DNA from: Clostridiales bacterium | Lineage (GTDB): Bacteria > Bacillota > Clostridia > Christensenellales > Borkfalkiaceae | Length of the DNA stretch: 64,000 bases | Direction: 5' to 3' | Assembly: GCA_015055615.1 (NCBI GenBank) | Contig: SVHT01000002.1 | Location: forward strand, 62,001 to 126,000 | In this document: one piece after another, positions 52,542-61,479 of the stretch | Numbering within the stretch: the stretch's first letter is position 1 | Layout: each line of letters begins with the position of its first letter | Translations under genes and position numbers: made by a program | Notes under the pieces: generated by a model | Databases searched by the model: none | The model's input: the letters and a program-made list of their open reading frames with translations, nothing else | Told to the model about the DNA's origin: nothing

Positions 52542-53864
52542 ATGTTACAAACAATCATTAATGCATTTAAAGTAAAGGAGATTAGACGTAAAGTCTATAT
52601 GATGCTCCTGCTCTTGCTGGTGTTCCGTATCGGTTGTTTCATTCCTGTTCCCGGCATTGATTCAAGCACGTTCAGCTCTCTTTTTGAAGAGGGCTCGGGC
52701 AACGATTTCCTGAGATTGATGAGCAGTATTACCGGTGGTGCGTTGGCGCAAGGTACGTTGTTCTCGCTCGGTATCGGTCCGTACATTAACGCGTCGATTA
52801 TCATGCAGTTGCTTTCCGTGGGTATTCCCGCATTGGAAAGACTCTCGAAACAGGGTGAAGAAGGCCGTAAAAAGATTTCGGCGTATACGAGATACCTTAC
52901 GATTTTACTTGCAGTAGTGCAGTCTATCGGTATCATCGTTAACTTTGCAAATACGAGCGGTTCGATTGATGCAGGCGTTTTGGAAATCGTAGGCGGACGT
53001 AAGTGGATTATCATGGCGTTCATGACGATCGTTTACACGTCGGGCGCGCTCCTCGTTATGTGGATTGGTGAAAGAATCACCGATTACGGCGTAGGTAACG
53101 GTCAATCGATGATCATCTTCGTAGGTATCCTCTCGACGGCTGGCGGTATGCTTTTCAACAAGGCTGCAGCGCTTTCGAGCGATATCAATCAGATTTGGGA
53201 TATCATCGCCTTTATTCTTGTGTGCGCGTTGATCTTCTTTGCAATCGTATACGTAGATCTTTCCGAAAGAAAGGTTCCCGTACAGTATGCAAAACAAATC
53301 CGTGGCAGAAAGATGTACGGCGGTCAGTCGTCTTCGATTCCCATCCGTATCAGCGGTGGCGGCGTTATGCCTTTAATCTTTGCGTTCTCGATTTTGAGCT
53401 TCCCGCAAATGATTTCGACGATGGCAGCGCCTAACAGCGGTTTTACGAGATTTTGGAACAATTATATGTCGGCTTCGGCGACGGGTTGGGGCGCAGTCGT
53501 TTACACGCTCGTGCTTTGTATCCTGATTTTTGCATTCTCGTTCTTCTATGCGCAGATGCAATTCAATCCCGAAGACGTATCCAAGAATATTCAGCAAAAC
53601 GGCGGTTTCATCCAGGGTATTCGTCCTGGTAAAGCAACGGAGGCATATCTCAAAAAGATTTCCAACCGTATCACGCTGTTCGGGGCTATTTACCTTTCGT
53701 TGGTTGCGTTTATTCCATCCGTGGCGTTTGCGTGGGCTTCGTTCGACCTTGTCAACGTATTCTCCACGACGGGTATCCTCATCGTAGTATCTTGCGCAAT
53801 GGAATTCGAAAAGCAATTACAGGCGCAGCTGATGATGAAGAATTACAAAGGATTCTTGAAGTAA
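52542..53864 (+). CDS. secY: Preprotein translocase channel SecY
   Basis: Central pore of the Sec machinery. The 440-residue protein has ten membrane helices and N-terminal V-F-R-I-G-C-F-I-P-V-P-G-I-D, the plug region, K-Q-G-E-E-G-R-K-K and the cytoplasmic R-K-V-P-V-Q-Y-A-K loop. Standard length. SD CGGAGAAAAAA. Confidence 0.97.
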   Translation: MLQTIINAFKVKEIRRKVYMMLLLLLVFRIGCFIPVPGIDSSTFSSLFEEGSGNDFLRLMSSITGGALAQGTLFSLGIGPYINASIIMQLLSVGIPALERLSKQGEEGRKKISAYTRYLTILLAVVQSIGIIVNFANTSGSIDAGVLEIVGGRKWIIMAFMTIVYTSGALLVMWIGERITDYGVGNGQSMIIFVGILSTAGGMLFNKAAALSSDINQIWDIIAFILVCALIFFAIVYVDLSERKVPVQYAKQIRGRKMYGGQSSSIPIRISGGGVMPLIFAFSILSFPQMISTMAAPNSGFTRFWNNYMSASATGWGAVVYTLVLCILIFAFSFFYAQMQFNPEDVSKNIQQNGGFIQGIRPGKATEAYLKKISNRITLFGAIYLSLVAFIPSVAFAWASFDLVNVFSTTGILIVVSCAMEFEKQLQAQLMMKNYKGFLK

Positions 53865-53874
53865 GAAATAACGT

Positions 53875-53904
53875 TTTCCGCGTCCATACAAGCGGGCGCG
53901 GAAA
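53875..53904 (+). terminator. Hairpin between secY and adk
   Basis: An 11-bp stem (53875-53885 with 53894-53904, one G-U) and loop ATACAAGC, no T-run. Possibly an RNA-processing or attenuation site; adk starts 46 bases on. Confidence 0.5.
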
Positions 53905-53949
53905 GCGGCTAAACCAAAGAATACATACGTAATTTTCGGGGAGGCAGCA

Positions 53950-54582
53950 ATGAACATCATATTACTCGGTGCGCCTGGCGCAGGTAAGGGTACGCAAGCG
54001 TCTAAGATTTCGGACGCATACAAATTGCCCCACATCTCAACGGGCGACATTTTCAGAGAAAACATCAAAAATCAAACCCCAATCGGGGTGCTTGCAAAAT
54101 CTTTCATCGATAAGGGACAGCTTGTTCCCGATGAAGTAACTTGCAAAATCGTGGAAGACCGTATCGAAAGAGAGGACTGCAAAAACGGTTATATGCTCGA
54201 CGGTTTCCCTCGCACGATTGCGCAGGCAGAGGCGCTGGACAAAATCGCAAAGATTGATCTCGTAATCAATATCGACGTGGATCATTCCTTGCTCTTGGAC
54301 AGACTTTGTGGCAGACGTGTTTGCAAGAATTGCGGCGAAAGCTATCATATTTCGAGACTTGGCGACAAGACGGACTGCGCGCGTTGCGGTGGCGAATTGT
54401 ATCAGAGAAAGGACGACAATCCCGAAACGGTACAGAGTCGTTTGGACGTATACAACGCACAGACGTCACCCTTGATCGATTACTATGCGAAAAAGGGAAT
54501 CCTCTTCAACGTCGTTGGTAACACGACGCCCGAGGACGTCTTTGAAGAAGTATCGAAAAAGCTCGACGCCATGAACAAATAA
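53950..54582 (+). CDS. adk: Adenylate kinase, zinc-binding type
   Basis: AMP + ATP to 2 ADP. The 210-residue protein has the P-loop G-A-P-G-A-G-K-G-T-Q, the L-D-G-F-P-R-T motif and a LID domain with C-K-N-C and C-A-R-C, a zinc site usual in Gram-positive enzymes. SD GGGGAGGCAGCA. Typical secY-adk-map order. Confidence 0.97.
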   Translation: MNIILLGAPGAGKGTQASKISDAYKLPHISTGDIFRENIKNQTPIGVLAKSFIDKGQLVPDEVTCKIVEDRIEREDCKNGYMLDGFPRTIAQAEALDKIAKIDLVINIDVDHSLLLDRLCGRRVCKNCGESYHISRLGDKTDCARCGGELYQRKDDNPETVQSRLDVYNAQTSPLIDYYAKKGILFNVVGNTTPEDVFEEVSKKLDAMNK

Positions 54583-54585
54583 GTT

Positions 54586-55329
54586 ATGATTCACGTAAAG
54601 AGCGAAAAAGAAATAGAATTGATTCGTGAGGCTTGTCGAATTGTCCGCGATACACTCAACTTCGTAGGGGAGAAAATTCACGCGGGGATGACGACGAAAG
54701 AGTTGGACGTTTTAATCGAGCGGTTTATTCGTTCGGAGGGTGCAAACCCGTCCTGCCTTGGTTACGGCGGGTTTCCCGCTTCGGCTTGCATATCCATTAA
54801 CGAAGTGGTTGTACACGGGATTCCGGGCGAGCGCGTGATACAAGAGGGCGATATCGTCAGCGTTGACGTTGTAGCCGACAAAAACGGGTATCACGGCGAT
54901 GCTTGCAGAACCTTTTGCGTAGGCGGCGTTGCGCCGGAAACGAAAAAGCTCGTACAAGTCACGGAACAATGTTTCTTTAAAGCAATCGAAGGATTGAAAG
55001 CGGGTACGCCCTTATTCGATATCGGGTATCGGGTACAAAAATATGCGGAAAGTTTTGGGTACGGCGTAATTCGTTCCTATACCGGACACGGCATCGGTAG
55101 GGAAATGCACGAAGATCCGTCCGTTCCAAACTACGGCAAATTGGGTACGGGTATGCGGTTGAAAGCTGGCACCGTCCTTTGTATCGAGCCGATGATTGCC
55201 ATGGGCAGTTGGCGAGTAAACGTATTACGGGACGGCTGGACGGCGGTAACGGAAGACGGCAAACCTGCGGCGCATTATGAAAATACCGTAGTAGTGCGCG
55301 AAGACGGCGTGGAAATTCTTACTCTATAA
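54586..55329 (+). CDS. map: Methionine aminopeptidase, type I
   Basis: Removes N-terminal Met from new proteins. The 247-residue protein has metal ligands in V-S-V-D-V-V, H-G-D-A-C-R-T-F, G-H-G-I-G, I-E-P-M and E-N-T-V-V-V. Its start codon lies four bases after the adk stop with no strong Shine-Dalgarno, implying coupling to adk. Confidence 0.96.
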   Translation: MIHVKSEKEIELIREACRIVRDTLNFVGEKIHAGMTTKELDVLIERFIRSEGANPSCLGYGGFPASACISINEVVVHGIPGERVIQEGDIVSVDVVADKNGYHGDACRTFCVGGVAPETKKLVQVTEQCFFKAIEGLKAGTPLFDIGYRVQKYAESFGYGVIRSYTGHGIGREMHEDPSVPNYGKLGTGMRLKAGTVLCIEPMIAMGSWRVNVLRDGWTAVTEDGKPAAHYENTVVVREDGVEILTL

Positions 55330-55401
55330 GAAAGAAACGCAGACATGAAAAATAACGGCGACGGCGAAAACCGACGCGATAAAAATTCGGAGGAAATTTC
55401 T

Positions 55402-55623
55402 GTGTCCAAAGACGACGTAATCGAAGCGGAAGGGAAAGTAATCGAGGCGTTGCCCAACGCAACGTTCAGAGTGCAGCTTTCCAACGGTCACATAATCACG
55501 GCGTATATTTCCGGTAAGCTGAGAATGAACTATATCAGAATCATTGAAGGCGATACGGTAAAATTGGAAATGAGCCCGTATGATTTGACGAAAGGCAGAA
55601 TCACATGGCGTAGCAAGTCGTAA
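55402..55623 (+). CDS. infA: Translation initiation factor IF-1
   Basis: A-site occluding OB-fold protein. GTG 55402 is chosen because CGGAGG precedes it by eight bases and gives 73 residues, matching the family ([12 protein letters not shown]). An in-frame ATG at 55345 would add 19 unconserved residues and has a weak ribosome-binding site. Contains R-G-like K-L-R-M-N-Y-I-R-I and [10 protein letters not shown]. Confidence 0.93.
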   Translation: MSKDDVIEAEGKVIEALPNATFRVQLSNGHIITAYISGKLRMNYIRIIEGDTVKLEMSPYDLTKGRITWRSKS

Positions 55624-55667
55624 AATTCAGACGACGAAAGACTTTTAATTAACAAGGAGAAATTACA

Positions 55668-55784
55668 ATGAAAGTTAGACCTTCTGTAAAACCTATGTGC
55701 GATAAGTGCAAAGTTATCAAGAGAAACGGCAGAGTTATGGTTATCTGCTCCAAGAGCAAGAGCCACAAACAAAGACAGGGCTAA
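55668..55784 (+). CDS. rpmJ: Ribosomal protein L36
   Basis: A 38-residue zinc-binding 50S protein. [14 protein letters not shown] carries the first two ligands (Cys11, Cys14), Cys27 the third and a histidine the fourth. The usual form is 37 residues with C-x4-H; here the C-to-H spacing is one residue longer (Cys27, His33). SD AAGGAGAAATTACA. Confidence 0.96.
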   Translation: MKVRPSVKPMCDKCKVIKRNGRVMVICSKSKSHKQRQG

Positions 55785-55814
55785 AAAATTTATTAAGAAA
55801 GTATCGTAAAACAG

Positions 55815-55852
55815 TTGACAGACCTTGACAGAATATGGTAAAATGCTATTAT
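55815..55852 (+). promoter_or_regulatory. Tandem overlapping promoters of the alpha operon
   Basis: P1: TTGACA (55815-55820), 18-bp spacer, TAAAAT (55839-55844). P2: TTGACA (55825-55830), 16-bp spacer, TATTAT (55847-55852). The two start points would be about 8 bases apart. Confidence 0.75.
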
Positions 55853-55859
55853 GCCGTAA

Positions 55860-56103
55860 TTTGGGGGATGTCGCAAAAAAGCCGATATTTTCCGAAAAAA
55901 GAATAGTGTAATCGAGCTGAATTTCCGTAATTTTACGGAAACTCAGTTTTGTTGCGTTTATCCGTCGGTGCATTTTTTCGTAAAAAACGGAGCGGACAGG
56001 CTGTAAAAATCCAGCTACGCTGAAAAATGCAAAGGATAAACAGATTACGAAAATAATACGGTACGCAACGTGAGGCATTTTCCACTGCCGAGCTTATGCG
56101 TAC
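55860..56103 (+). promoter_or_regulatory. Structured leader of the rpsM-rplQ (alpha) operon
   Basis: Helices seen: an 8-bp hairpin (55922-55929 with 55934-55941) extended by CTGA/TCAG; a nested element with GTTTATCC/GGATAAAC (55956-55963 with 56034-56041), TGCATTTTT/AAAAATGCA (55969-55977 with 56023-56031), AGCG/CGCT and GGCTG/CAGCT inside it; and a stem GTACGCA/TGCGTAC (56061-56067 with 56097-56103) containing GGCA/TGCC. Likely the S4-responsive feedback element in function, although I cannot match it to a known family by sequence. Confidence 0.6.
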
Positions 56104-56160
56104 TTGTTGGCGATATAAAGAAAAAATAAAAAAGATTAAACAAATGGAGGACAGAAATCT

Positions 56161-56529
56161 ATGGCACGTATTGCCGGTGTGGATTTACCCAGAGAAAAGA
56201 GAGTCGAAATCGGTCTTACCTACATCTATGGTATCGGTTTGACGACTTCCAAAAAGATTCTCGCGGAAACGGGCATCAATCCCGATACGAGAGTTAAAGA
56301 TCTCGACGAGAACGACGTTTCCAAATTGAGAGAATATATCGATCACAATCTTAGAGTAGAAGGTGAACTTCGCAGCGAAGTTTCCCTCAACATCAAGCGC
56401 CTTATGGAAATCGGTTGCTATCGTGGCATCCGTCACAGAAAGGGCTTGCCCGTACGCGGACAGAGCACGAAGAGAAACGCTCGTACGCGTAAAGGTCCTG
56501 CACGCGCAATCGCAGGCAAGAAGAAGTAA
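56161..56529 (+). CDS. rpsM: Ribosomal protein S13
   Basis: 30S head protein contacting P-site tRNA and the 50S subunit. The 122-residue protein starts A-R-I-A-G-V-D-L-P and contains [21 protein letters not shown] and a basic C-terminus ending G-K-K-K. SD TGGAGGACAGAAATCT. Confidence 0.98.
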   Translation: MARIAGVDLPREKRVEIGLTYIYGIGLTTSKKILAETGINPDTRVKDLDENDVSKLREYIDHNLRVEGELRSEVSLNIKRLMEIGCYRGIRHRKGLPVRGQSTKRNARTRKGPARAIAGKKK

Positions 56530-56547
56530 TAGGAGGCGATAAGAATT

Positions 56548-56946
56548 ATGGCAGAAATGAAGAAAAAAGTCGTTTCCAGAAAGCGCAAAGAAATTAAGAA
56601 AATCGACAAAGGTCAGGTTCATATTCAGTCCACGTTCAACAACACGATCGTAACGGTAACGGATATGAACGGTAACGCAATCTCCCAGTCCAGCGCAGGT
56701 GCGCTTGGTTACAAGGGCAGCAGAAAGGGTACGCCTTTCGCGGCGCAGATGGCAGCTGAAACGGCAGCTAAAGTTGCGAAAGAACACGGTTTGAGAACGG
56801 TTGAAGTGTACGTAAAAGGCCCCGGTGCAGGTAGAGAATCTGCAATCCGCGCGCTCGCTACGTGCGAATTGGAAATCACTTTGATTTCCGACGTTTCCCC
56901 CATCCCTCACAACGGATGCAGACCCCCGAAGCGTCGTAGAGTATAA
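56548..56946 (+). CDS. rpsK: Ribosomal protein S11
   Basis: 30S platform protein. The 132-residue protein has [25 protein letters not shown] and the C-terminal [31 protein letters not shown]. Confidence 0.98.
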   Translation: MAEMKKKVVSRKRKEIKKIDKGQVHIQSTFNNTIVTVTDMNGNAISQSSAGALGYKGSRKGTPFAAQMAAETAAKVAKEHGLRTVEVYVKGPGAGRESAIRALATCELEITLISDVSPIPHNGCRPPKRRRV

Positions 56947-56966
56947 TCAGGAGGCGAAAGAAAGTT

Positions 56967-57593
56967 ATGGCAAGATATAGAGAAGCTAAATGTAAGCTTT
57001 GCAGAAGAGAAGGCGGCAAATTGTTCCTTAAAGGGGACAAGTGCTACATGGAAAAGTGCCCCTTCAATAAGCGTCCCGTTGCTCCCGGTCAGCACGGCGC
57101 AGACAGAAAGAAGGTTTCCGAATACGGTTTGCAGCTTCGTGAAAAGCAGAAGACCAAGAGAATTTACGGCGTTCAGGAAGGTCAGTTCCGTAAGTATTAC
57201 GAAATGGCTGACCGCATGAAGGGCGTAACCGGTGAAAACATGCTTTCCTTGTTGGAAAGAAGACTTGACAACGTAGTATTCCGTATGGGCATTGCGCCTT
57301 CCAGAACGTTGGCTCGTCAAATCGTAAGCCACGCGCACCTTTCGGTAAACGGCAAGACGGTAACCGTTCCTTCCTACATTGTAAAGGCTGGCGACGTAAT
57401 CGTTGTTAAAGAAAACAGAAAGGGCAACAAATATTTCACGGCTCTTAAAGAAACGAAAGCAAGCAACACCCTCGTAAAATGGGTTGAGTTTGACAGAGAA
57501 AAGCTTGAAGGTAAAGTATTGGCTCTTCCCACGAGAGAAGATATCGACAGCCAGATTGCAGAGCATATGATTGTCGAATTGTACTCCAAATAA
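56967..57593 (+). CDS. rpsD: Ribosomal protein S4, zinc-binding form
   Basis: 30S assembly initiator and translational repressor in other bacteria. The 208-residue protein has an N-terminal Cys4 site (C-K-L-C at Cys9/12, then Cys26 and Cys31), unlike the zinc-free form, and an S4 domain with [10 protein letters not shown]. Located inside the alpha operon, so autoregulation through the rpsM leader is plausible. Confidence 0.98.
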   Translation: MARYREAKCKLCRREGGKLFLKGDKCYMEKCPFNKRPVAPGQHGADRKKVSEYGLQLREKQKTKRIYGVQEGQFRKYYEMADRMKGVTGENMLSLLERRLDNVVFRMGIAPSRTLARQIVSHAHLSVNGKTVTVPSYIVKAGDVIVVKENRKGNKYFTALKETKASNTLVKWVEFDREKLEGKVLALPTREDIDSQIAEHMIVELYSK

Positions 57594-57615
57594 TCGAATA
57601 TAAGGAGGTAACATA

Positions 57616-58569
57616 ATGATCGAAATGGATATGCCCAAGCTCGAAGTGCTTGAAAACGACGACTTTTATGCAAAAGTAGTGTGCGAGCCCTTAGAGAAAG
57701 GTTTCGGTCTTACTATCGGAAACTGTCTTAGAAGAATTTTGCTCTCTGCATTGCCCGGCGCGGCGGTAGAAGGCATCAAATTCCTTGACGGTAGCGTAAA
57801 ACACGAGTTGTCTGCTGTATCGGGCGTTAAAGAAGACGTTACGGAAATTATCCTTAACCTCAAAACGCTTGCGATTAAAACGAAAGTAATCGACAAAGAT
57901 TATGAAAAAGTTCTGCACATTTGCAAGGAAGGTCCTGCCGTATTGACGGGCAAAGACCTCAATATTGACGCGGAAATCGAAGTTATCAACGGTGATCAGT
58001 ACATCTGCATGATTGACGACGGCGCAAAGCTCGACATCGAGCTTACCATTGGCAGAGGCAGAGGGTACAGACCTTCCAAAGAAAACAAGAAACCCGTTAT
58101 CGATTATATTGCAATCGACTCTATCTATACCCCCGTACAGAAAGTAAACTATACGGTTGAACCTACGCGCGTAGGTCAGGCTGTTGACTACGATAAGCTG
58201 ACGTTGGAAGTATGGACGGACGGTACGTTCTCGGGCAAAGAAATCATTTCTTTGGCTGCGAAAATTATGCAAGATCACATCGGTCTGTTCGTAAACCTTT
58301 CGGAAACGATTAAGGGTATGGACATCCTTGTTAAGACGGAAGACGATAAGCAGCAACAAATTCTCAAAATGGCGATCGAAGAATTGGAAAACCTTTCCAT
58401 TCGTTCGTACAACTGCCTGAAGAGAGCAAATATTCACACGATCGAAGATTTGACCAAGAAGACGGAAGACGATATGTTGAAGGTAAGAAACCTCGGCAGA
58501 AAGTCCTTGGAAGAAATTATTCAGAAGTTGGAATCTTACGGTCTCTCATTAAAACAACAGGAGGATTAA
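57616..58569 (+). CDS. rpoA: RNA polymerase alpha subunit
   Basis: 317 residues. The N-terminal dimerisation domain has F-G-L-T-I-G-N-C-L-R-R-I-L-L-S and G-R-G-R-G-Y-R-P; the C-terminal domain has R-S-Y-N-C-L-K-R-A-N-I-H-T-I-E-D-L, the promoter UP-element and regulator-binding region. SD AAGGAGGTAACATA. Standard position between rpsD and rplQ. Confidence 0.98.
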   Translation: MIEMDMPKLEVLENDDFYAKVVCEPLEKGFGLTIGNCLRRILLSALPGAAVEGIKFLDGSVKHELSAVSGVKEDVTEIILNLKTLAIKTKVIDKDYEKVLHICKEGPAVLTGKDLNIDAEIEVINGDQYICMIDDGAKLDIELTIGRGRGYRPSKENKKPVIDYIAIDSIYTPVQKVNYTVEPTRVGQAVDYDKLTLEVWTDGTFSGKEIISLAAKIMQDHIGLFVNLSETIKGMDILVKTEDDKQQQILKMAIEELENLSIRSYNCLKRANIHTIEDLTKKTEDDMLKVRNLGRKSLEEIIQKLESYGLSLKQQED

Positions 58570-58573
58570 AATT

Positions 58574-59080
58574 ATGCCCAGAAAATTGGGAAGAACGTCC
58601 AAAGAAAGAAATGCGCTCCTTAGAGGCTTAGCGTCCCAGTTGCTTTGGTACGGTAAAATTGAAACGACCGCTGAAAAAGCGAAAGAACTTCGTTCCTACG
58701 TTGAAAAATTGATCACGAAAGCGGTTAATACCTATGACGATAACATCGAATTTGAAGTAACGAAGAAAGACAGCAAAGGCAAAGAAGTTACGGTTACCAG
58801 CGTAAAAGACGGCGCTAAGAAATTGGCTGCTCGTCGCGCAATCATGGCAAAGACCTACGATTTGCAGGAAATCAAAGCTTTCTCCGAAAAGAAGAGCGAA
58901 TTCAAGGCAAGAACGGCTGACGTTCAGCACCCCTTGATGGACAAAATCTTCAACGAAATCGCACCCAAATATGCGGCTCGTAAAGAAGAACTTGGCCAAG
59001 GTGGCGGCTATACGAGAATTTATCTTCTCGGCGAACGTCGTGGCGACGGCGCAGAAGTTGCTATCATCGAACTTGTTTAA
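58574..59080 (+). CDS. rplQ: Ribosomal protein L17 with insertion
   Basis: 50S tunnel-exit protein. The 168-residue protein begins K-L-G-R-T-S-K-E-R-N-A-L-L-R-G-L and ends in G-G-Y-T-R-I-Y-L-L-G-E-R-R-G-D-G-A, both typical. It is longer than the usual 113-130 residues because of a charged segment at about residues 54-80 and another stretch near 95-115. Ends the superoperon at a strong terminator. Confidence 0.96.
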   Translation: MPRKLGRTSKERNALLRGLASQLLWYGKIETTAEKAKELRSYVEKLITKAVNTYDDNIEFEVTKKDSKGKEVTVTSVKDGAKKLAARRAIMAKTYDLQEIKAFSEKKSEFKARTADVQHPLMDKIFNEIAPKYAARKEELGQGGGYTRIYLLGERRGDGAEVAIIELV

Positions 59081-59097
59081 TTGTCAAACGACAGTAA

Positions 59098-59132
59098 AAA
59101 TACCCGTTGGATATCCAATGGGTATTTTTTTT
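59098..59132 (+). terminator. Terminator of the S10-spc-alpha superoperon
   Basis: A 13-bp stem (59098-59110 with 59115-59127, one G-U), loop ATAT, followed by a T-run. Confidence 0.93.
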
Positions 59133-59163
59133 GCATCTAGTTTTAAGTTGATTACGTTCGCTA

Positions 59164-59192
59164 TTGCTTTTTTTAAAAAAGTGTGTTATACT
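59164..59192 (+). promoter_or_regulatory. SigA-type promoter for the thioredoxin-reductase-like gene
   Basis: TTGCTT (59164-59169), 17-bp spacer, TATACT (59187-59192). Confidence 0.75.
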
Positions 59193-59213
59193 GTTAGCGA
59201 AAGGAGAAAAAAT

Positions 59214-60077
59214 ATGACGGATTGTATTGTTATCGGTAGCGGTGTTGCGGGTATTTCCGCCGCGCTTACCTTAAAGGCAAACGGCAAAAGCTTTTTAATT
59301 TTTGGTTCGCCCAACCTTAGCGAGAAGATTGAAAAAGCAGAAATGATTCGCAATTATCCAGGGCTTTCTAACGTCACGGGTAAGGATTTTTTGACAGCGT
59401 TAAAGGCGCAGCTTTCCGACGAAGAAATCGAGATAAAAAGCGAAAAGGTGGGGGGCGTGTACGCGATGAAAGACAAATTCGTCGTATTAACGCAGGACCA
59501 AACATCGTACGAAAGTCGCACGGTTATCCTTGCTTGCGGGGTGGAGAGCGTCAAGCAAATCGACGGCGAAGAGACGTTTTTAGGTCGAGGCGTCAGCTAT
59601 TGCGCAACTTGCGACGGTTTTTTATATAAGGGGAAAACGATTGTCGTATTCTGCACGTCCAAACGTTTGGAGCATGAGATTGATTATTTGGCGGACATCG
59701 CTGCAAAAGTATATTTAATTCCGATGTATAAAGACGTGGCGATTCGCCGTGATAACGTGGAAATTATCCGTAAAATGCCCCAAAAAATCGACGGAGCAAA
59801 GCGAGTGGAAAAGATTACGTTTGCGACGCCTCCGTCGCAAAATATCCCCAAAGAAATTCCTGTGGACGGCGTATTTATGTTGCGTGAGTGTGTTTCGCCT
59901 GCAATTCTAGTTGGCGGGTTGGAGATGAAAGACGGACACGTAGTCGTTGATCGCGACATGTCTACCAACCTTTCGGGGTGTTTTGCCGCGGGGGATTGCA
60001 CGGGCAGACCTTATCAATACGCAAAAGCGGTTGGAGAAGGAAACGTCGCCGCGCACGCAGTTACTAAGTTTGTGTAA
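59214..60077 (+). CDS. Thioredoxin-reductase-like flavoprotein lacking NADPH-binding motifs
   Basis: A 287-residue FAD-dependent disulfide reductase. The FAD motif is G-S-G-V-A-G (residues 8-13), the redox pair C-A-T-C (Cys130, Cys133) and the second FAD motif A-A-G-D-C near the end. Between them, the place where NADPH-dependent enzymes show G-G-G-D-S-A and H-R-R is V-V-F-C-T-S-K-R-L-E-H-E and L-I-P-M-Y-K. This is the pattern of the ferredoxin-dependent flavin thioredoxin reductases (FFTR) of Clostridium. ATG 59214 follows AAAGGAGAAAAAAT. Ferredoxin as donor is inference. Confidence 0.85.
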   Translation: MTDCIVIGSGVAGISAALTLKANGKSFLIFGSPNLSEKIEKAEMIRNYPGLSNVTGKDFLTALKAQLSDEEIEIKSEKVGGVYAMKDKFVVLTQDQTSYESRTVILACGVESVKQIDGEETFLGRGVSYCATCDGFLYKGKTIVVFCTSKRLEHEIDYLADIAAKVYLIPMYKDVAIRRDNVEIIRKMPQKIDGAKRVEKITFATPPSQNIPKEIPVDGVFMLRECVSPAILVGGLEMKDGHVVVDRDMSTNLSGCFAAGDCTGRPYQYAKAVGEGNVAAHAVTKFV

Positions 60078-60120
60078 AAAGTAGGTCGCGGACAGCAAAA
60101 ATCTGTAAAAGGGGGTAAAA

Positions 60121-61350
60121 ATGGAACGAGAACGTGTTATTTTGCACTCAGACCTAAATAATTTTTTTGCCTCCGTGGAGATTGCGCTCAATCCGTCGTT
60201 GGCAGGAAAACCGCTTATCGTTTGCGGAGATCCTAAGGAGCGGCACGGGATTGTGCTTGCCAAAAACGAAGAGGCGAAAAAATATGGCATTAAAACGGCG
60301 GAAACGGTGTATTCTGCGCTGAAAAAGTGCCCCGACGTGCAGATGGTCGGTTCGCATTATCACGAATATAAACGGTATTCTGAGCGTGTAATGGCGATTT
60401 ACGGACGATACACGGACGTTATTGAGGCGTGTAGCATTGACGAGTGTTCACTCGATATGACGGAAAGTACGCTGCTTTTTGGGGACGGCAGGACGATTGC
60501 CGAGCGTATTCGCAAAGAAGTGAAGGAAGAGCTTGGCGTTACGGTGTCGATAGGGGTTAGCTTTAACAAGGTATTCGCAAAGCTGGCGTCCGAGCTGAAA
60601 AAACCGGATGCCGTCACCGAAATTACGCGCGAAAATTATCAGCGCGTGGTTTGGTGTTTGCCTGTGGGGGATTTGTTGTTCGTCGGTAAGGCGACGGCAG
60701 AGAGCTTGCGAAAGCTTGGTATCCGCACGATTGGAGACCTTGCCCTTGCGGAAGAGGAACTCTTAGGGCGTGTATTGGGGAAACGTGGTAGACAACTCCG
60801 CATTTACGCGCGTGGGGAAGACAAAGAACCTGTCCGCGCGTTAAAGGATAAAGAAGATTTAAAATCGGTGGGCAATTCCACGACGCTCGCCAAAGATATC
60901 ACCGACCGAGAAGAGATAAAGCGTTGGTTTTATGCAATCGCCGAGAGCGTTGCTGGTCGTTTGCGGGATGCGGACGTTGGGCGGGCGAGTACGGTGCATA
61001 TTGTGGTGCGCAACGAAAAATTGCAAGATACGACCTGTCAAATGAAAGTACCGCCGACCGCGCTTTGTGGGGATATTGCCAAAGCGGCGTACGAGCTATA
61101 TTGTAAGCATTTTGCGCCCGGGACCAAGGTGCGTATGTTAGGGATTACCGTGTCGGGTTTTGATTATCATATAGAACAAATTCGTTTGGACGATATGTTG
61201 GATGGTCAAAACGGTTACGATCGACGAGAAAGAGCGGAAAACACCATAGCAAAGCTCCGTGAAAAATACGGGTATGCTATGCTGCAACGCGGTATTGTTA
61301 TGGAGGACGAAAAGTTAAACGGTTTGGATATTCGCGGGAAAAAGGATTAA
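60121..61350 (+). CDS. dinB: DNA polymerase IV (Y-family translesion polymerase)
   Basis: Translesion synthesis polymerase. The 409-residue protein has the Y-family motif D-L-N-N-F-F-A-S-V-E, the catalytic S-I-D-E-C-S-L-D-M-T, the HhH-like G-I-R-T-I-G-D-L-A and a little-finger domain. No C-terminal clamp-binding peptide is obvious. The start follows AAAAGGGGGTAAAA; it is downstream of the FFTR gene by 43 bases. Confidence 0.95.
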   Translation: MERERVILHSDLNNFFASVEIALNPSLAGKPLIVCGDPKERHGIVLAKNEEAKKYGIKTAETVYSALKKCPDVQMVGSHYHEYKRYSERVMAIYGRYTDVIEACSIDECSLDMTESTLLFGDGRTIAERIRKEVKEELGVTVSIGVSFNKVFAKLASELKKPDAVTEITRENYQRVVWCLPVGDLLFVGKATAESLRKLGIRTIGDLALAEEELLGRVLGKRGRQLRIYARGEDKEPVRALKDKEDLKSVGNSTTLAKDITDREEIKRWFYAIAESVAGRLRDADVGRASTVHIVVRNEKLQDTTCQMKVPPTALCGDIAKAAYELYCKHFAPGTKVRMLGITVSGFDYHIEQIRLDDMLDGQNGYDRRERAENTIAKLREKYGYAMLQRGIVMEDEKLNGLDIRGKKD

Positions 61351-61389
61351 GTTTGCGAAAAAGTTAAAAATACAACGTATAAAAAGCAA

Positions 61390-61422
61390 AAAACCGTCGA
61401 TACTGATGTTATCGGCGGTTTT
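61390..61422 (+). terminator. Terminator after dinB
   Basis: A 13-bp stem (61390-61402 with 61410-61422, one G-U) with a T-run inside the 3' arm. Confidence 0.85.
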
Positions 61423-61445
61423 ATACGTCGGTTGTAATAAAAAGG

Positions 61446-61479
61446 GCGCCACCAAAAAACGGATGTTTTTTGGTGGCGC
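61446..61479 (-). terminator. 15-bp perfect hairpin, terminator downstream of the SRP RNA gene
   Basis: Arms 61446-61460 and 61465-61479 are perfectly complementary. On the minus strand the stem is followed by CCCTTTTTATTA, so it would stop readthrough from the SRP RNA gene. Confidence 0.75.

Larger units (their letters stand above)
55785..56160 (+). other. 376-base intergenic region before the alpha operon
   Basis: Holds tandem promoters (55815-55852) and a structured leader (about 55860-56103). No open frame with a ribosome-binding site was found. Confidence 0.7.
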
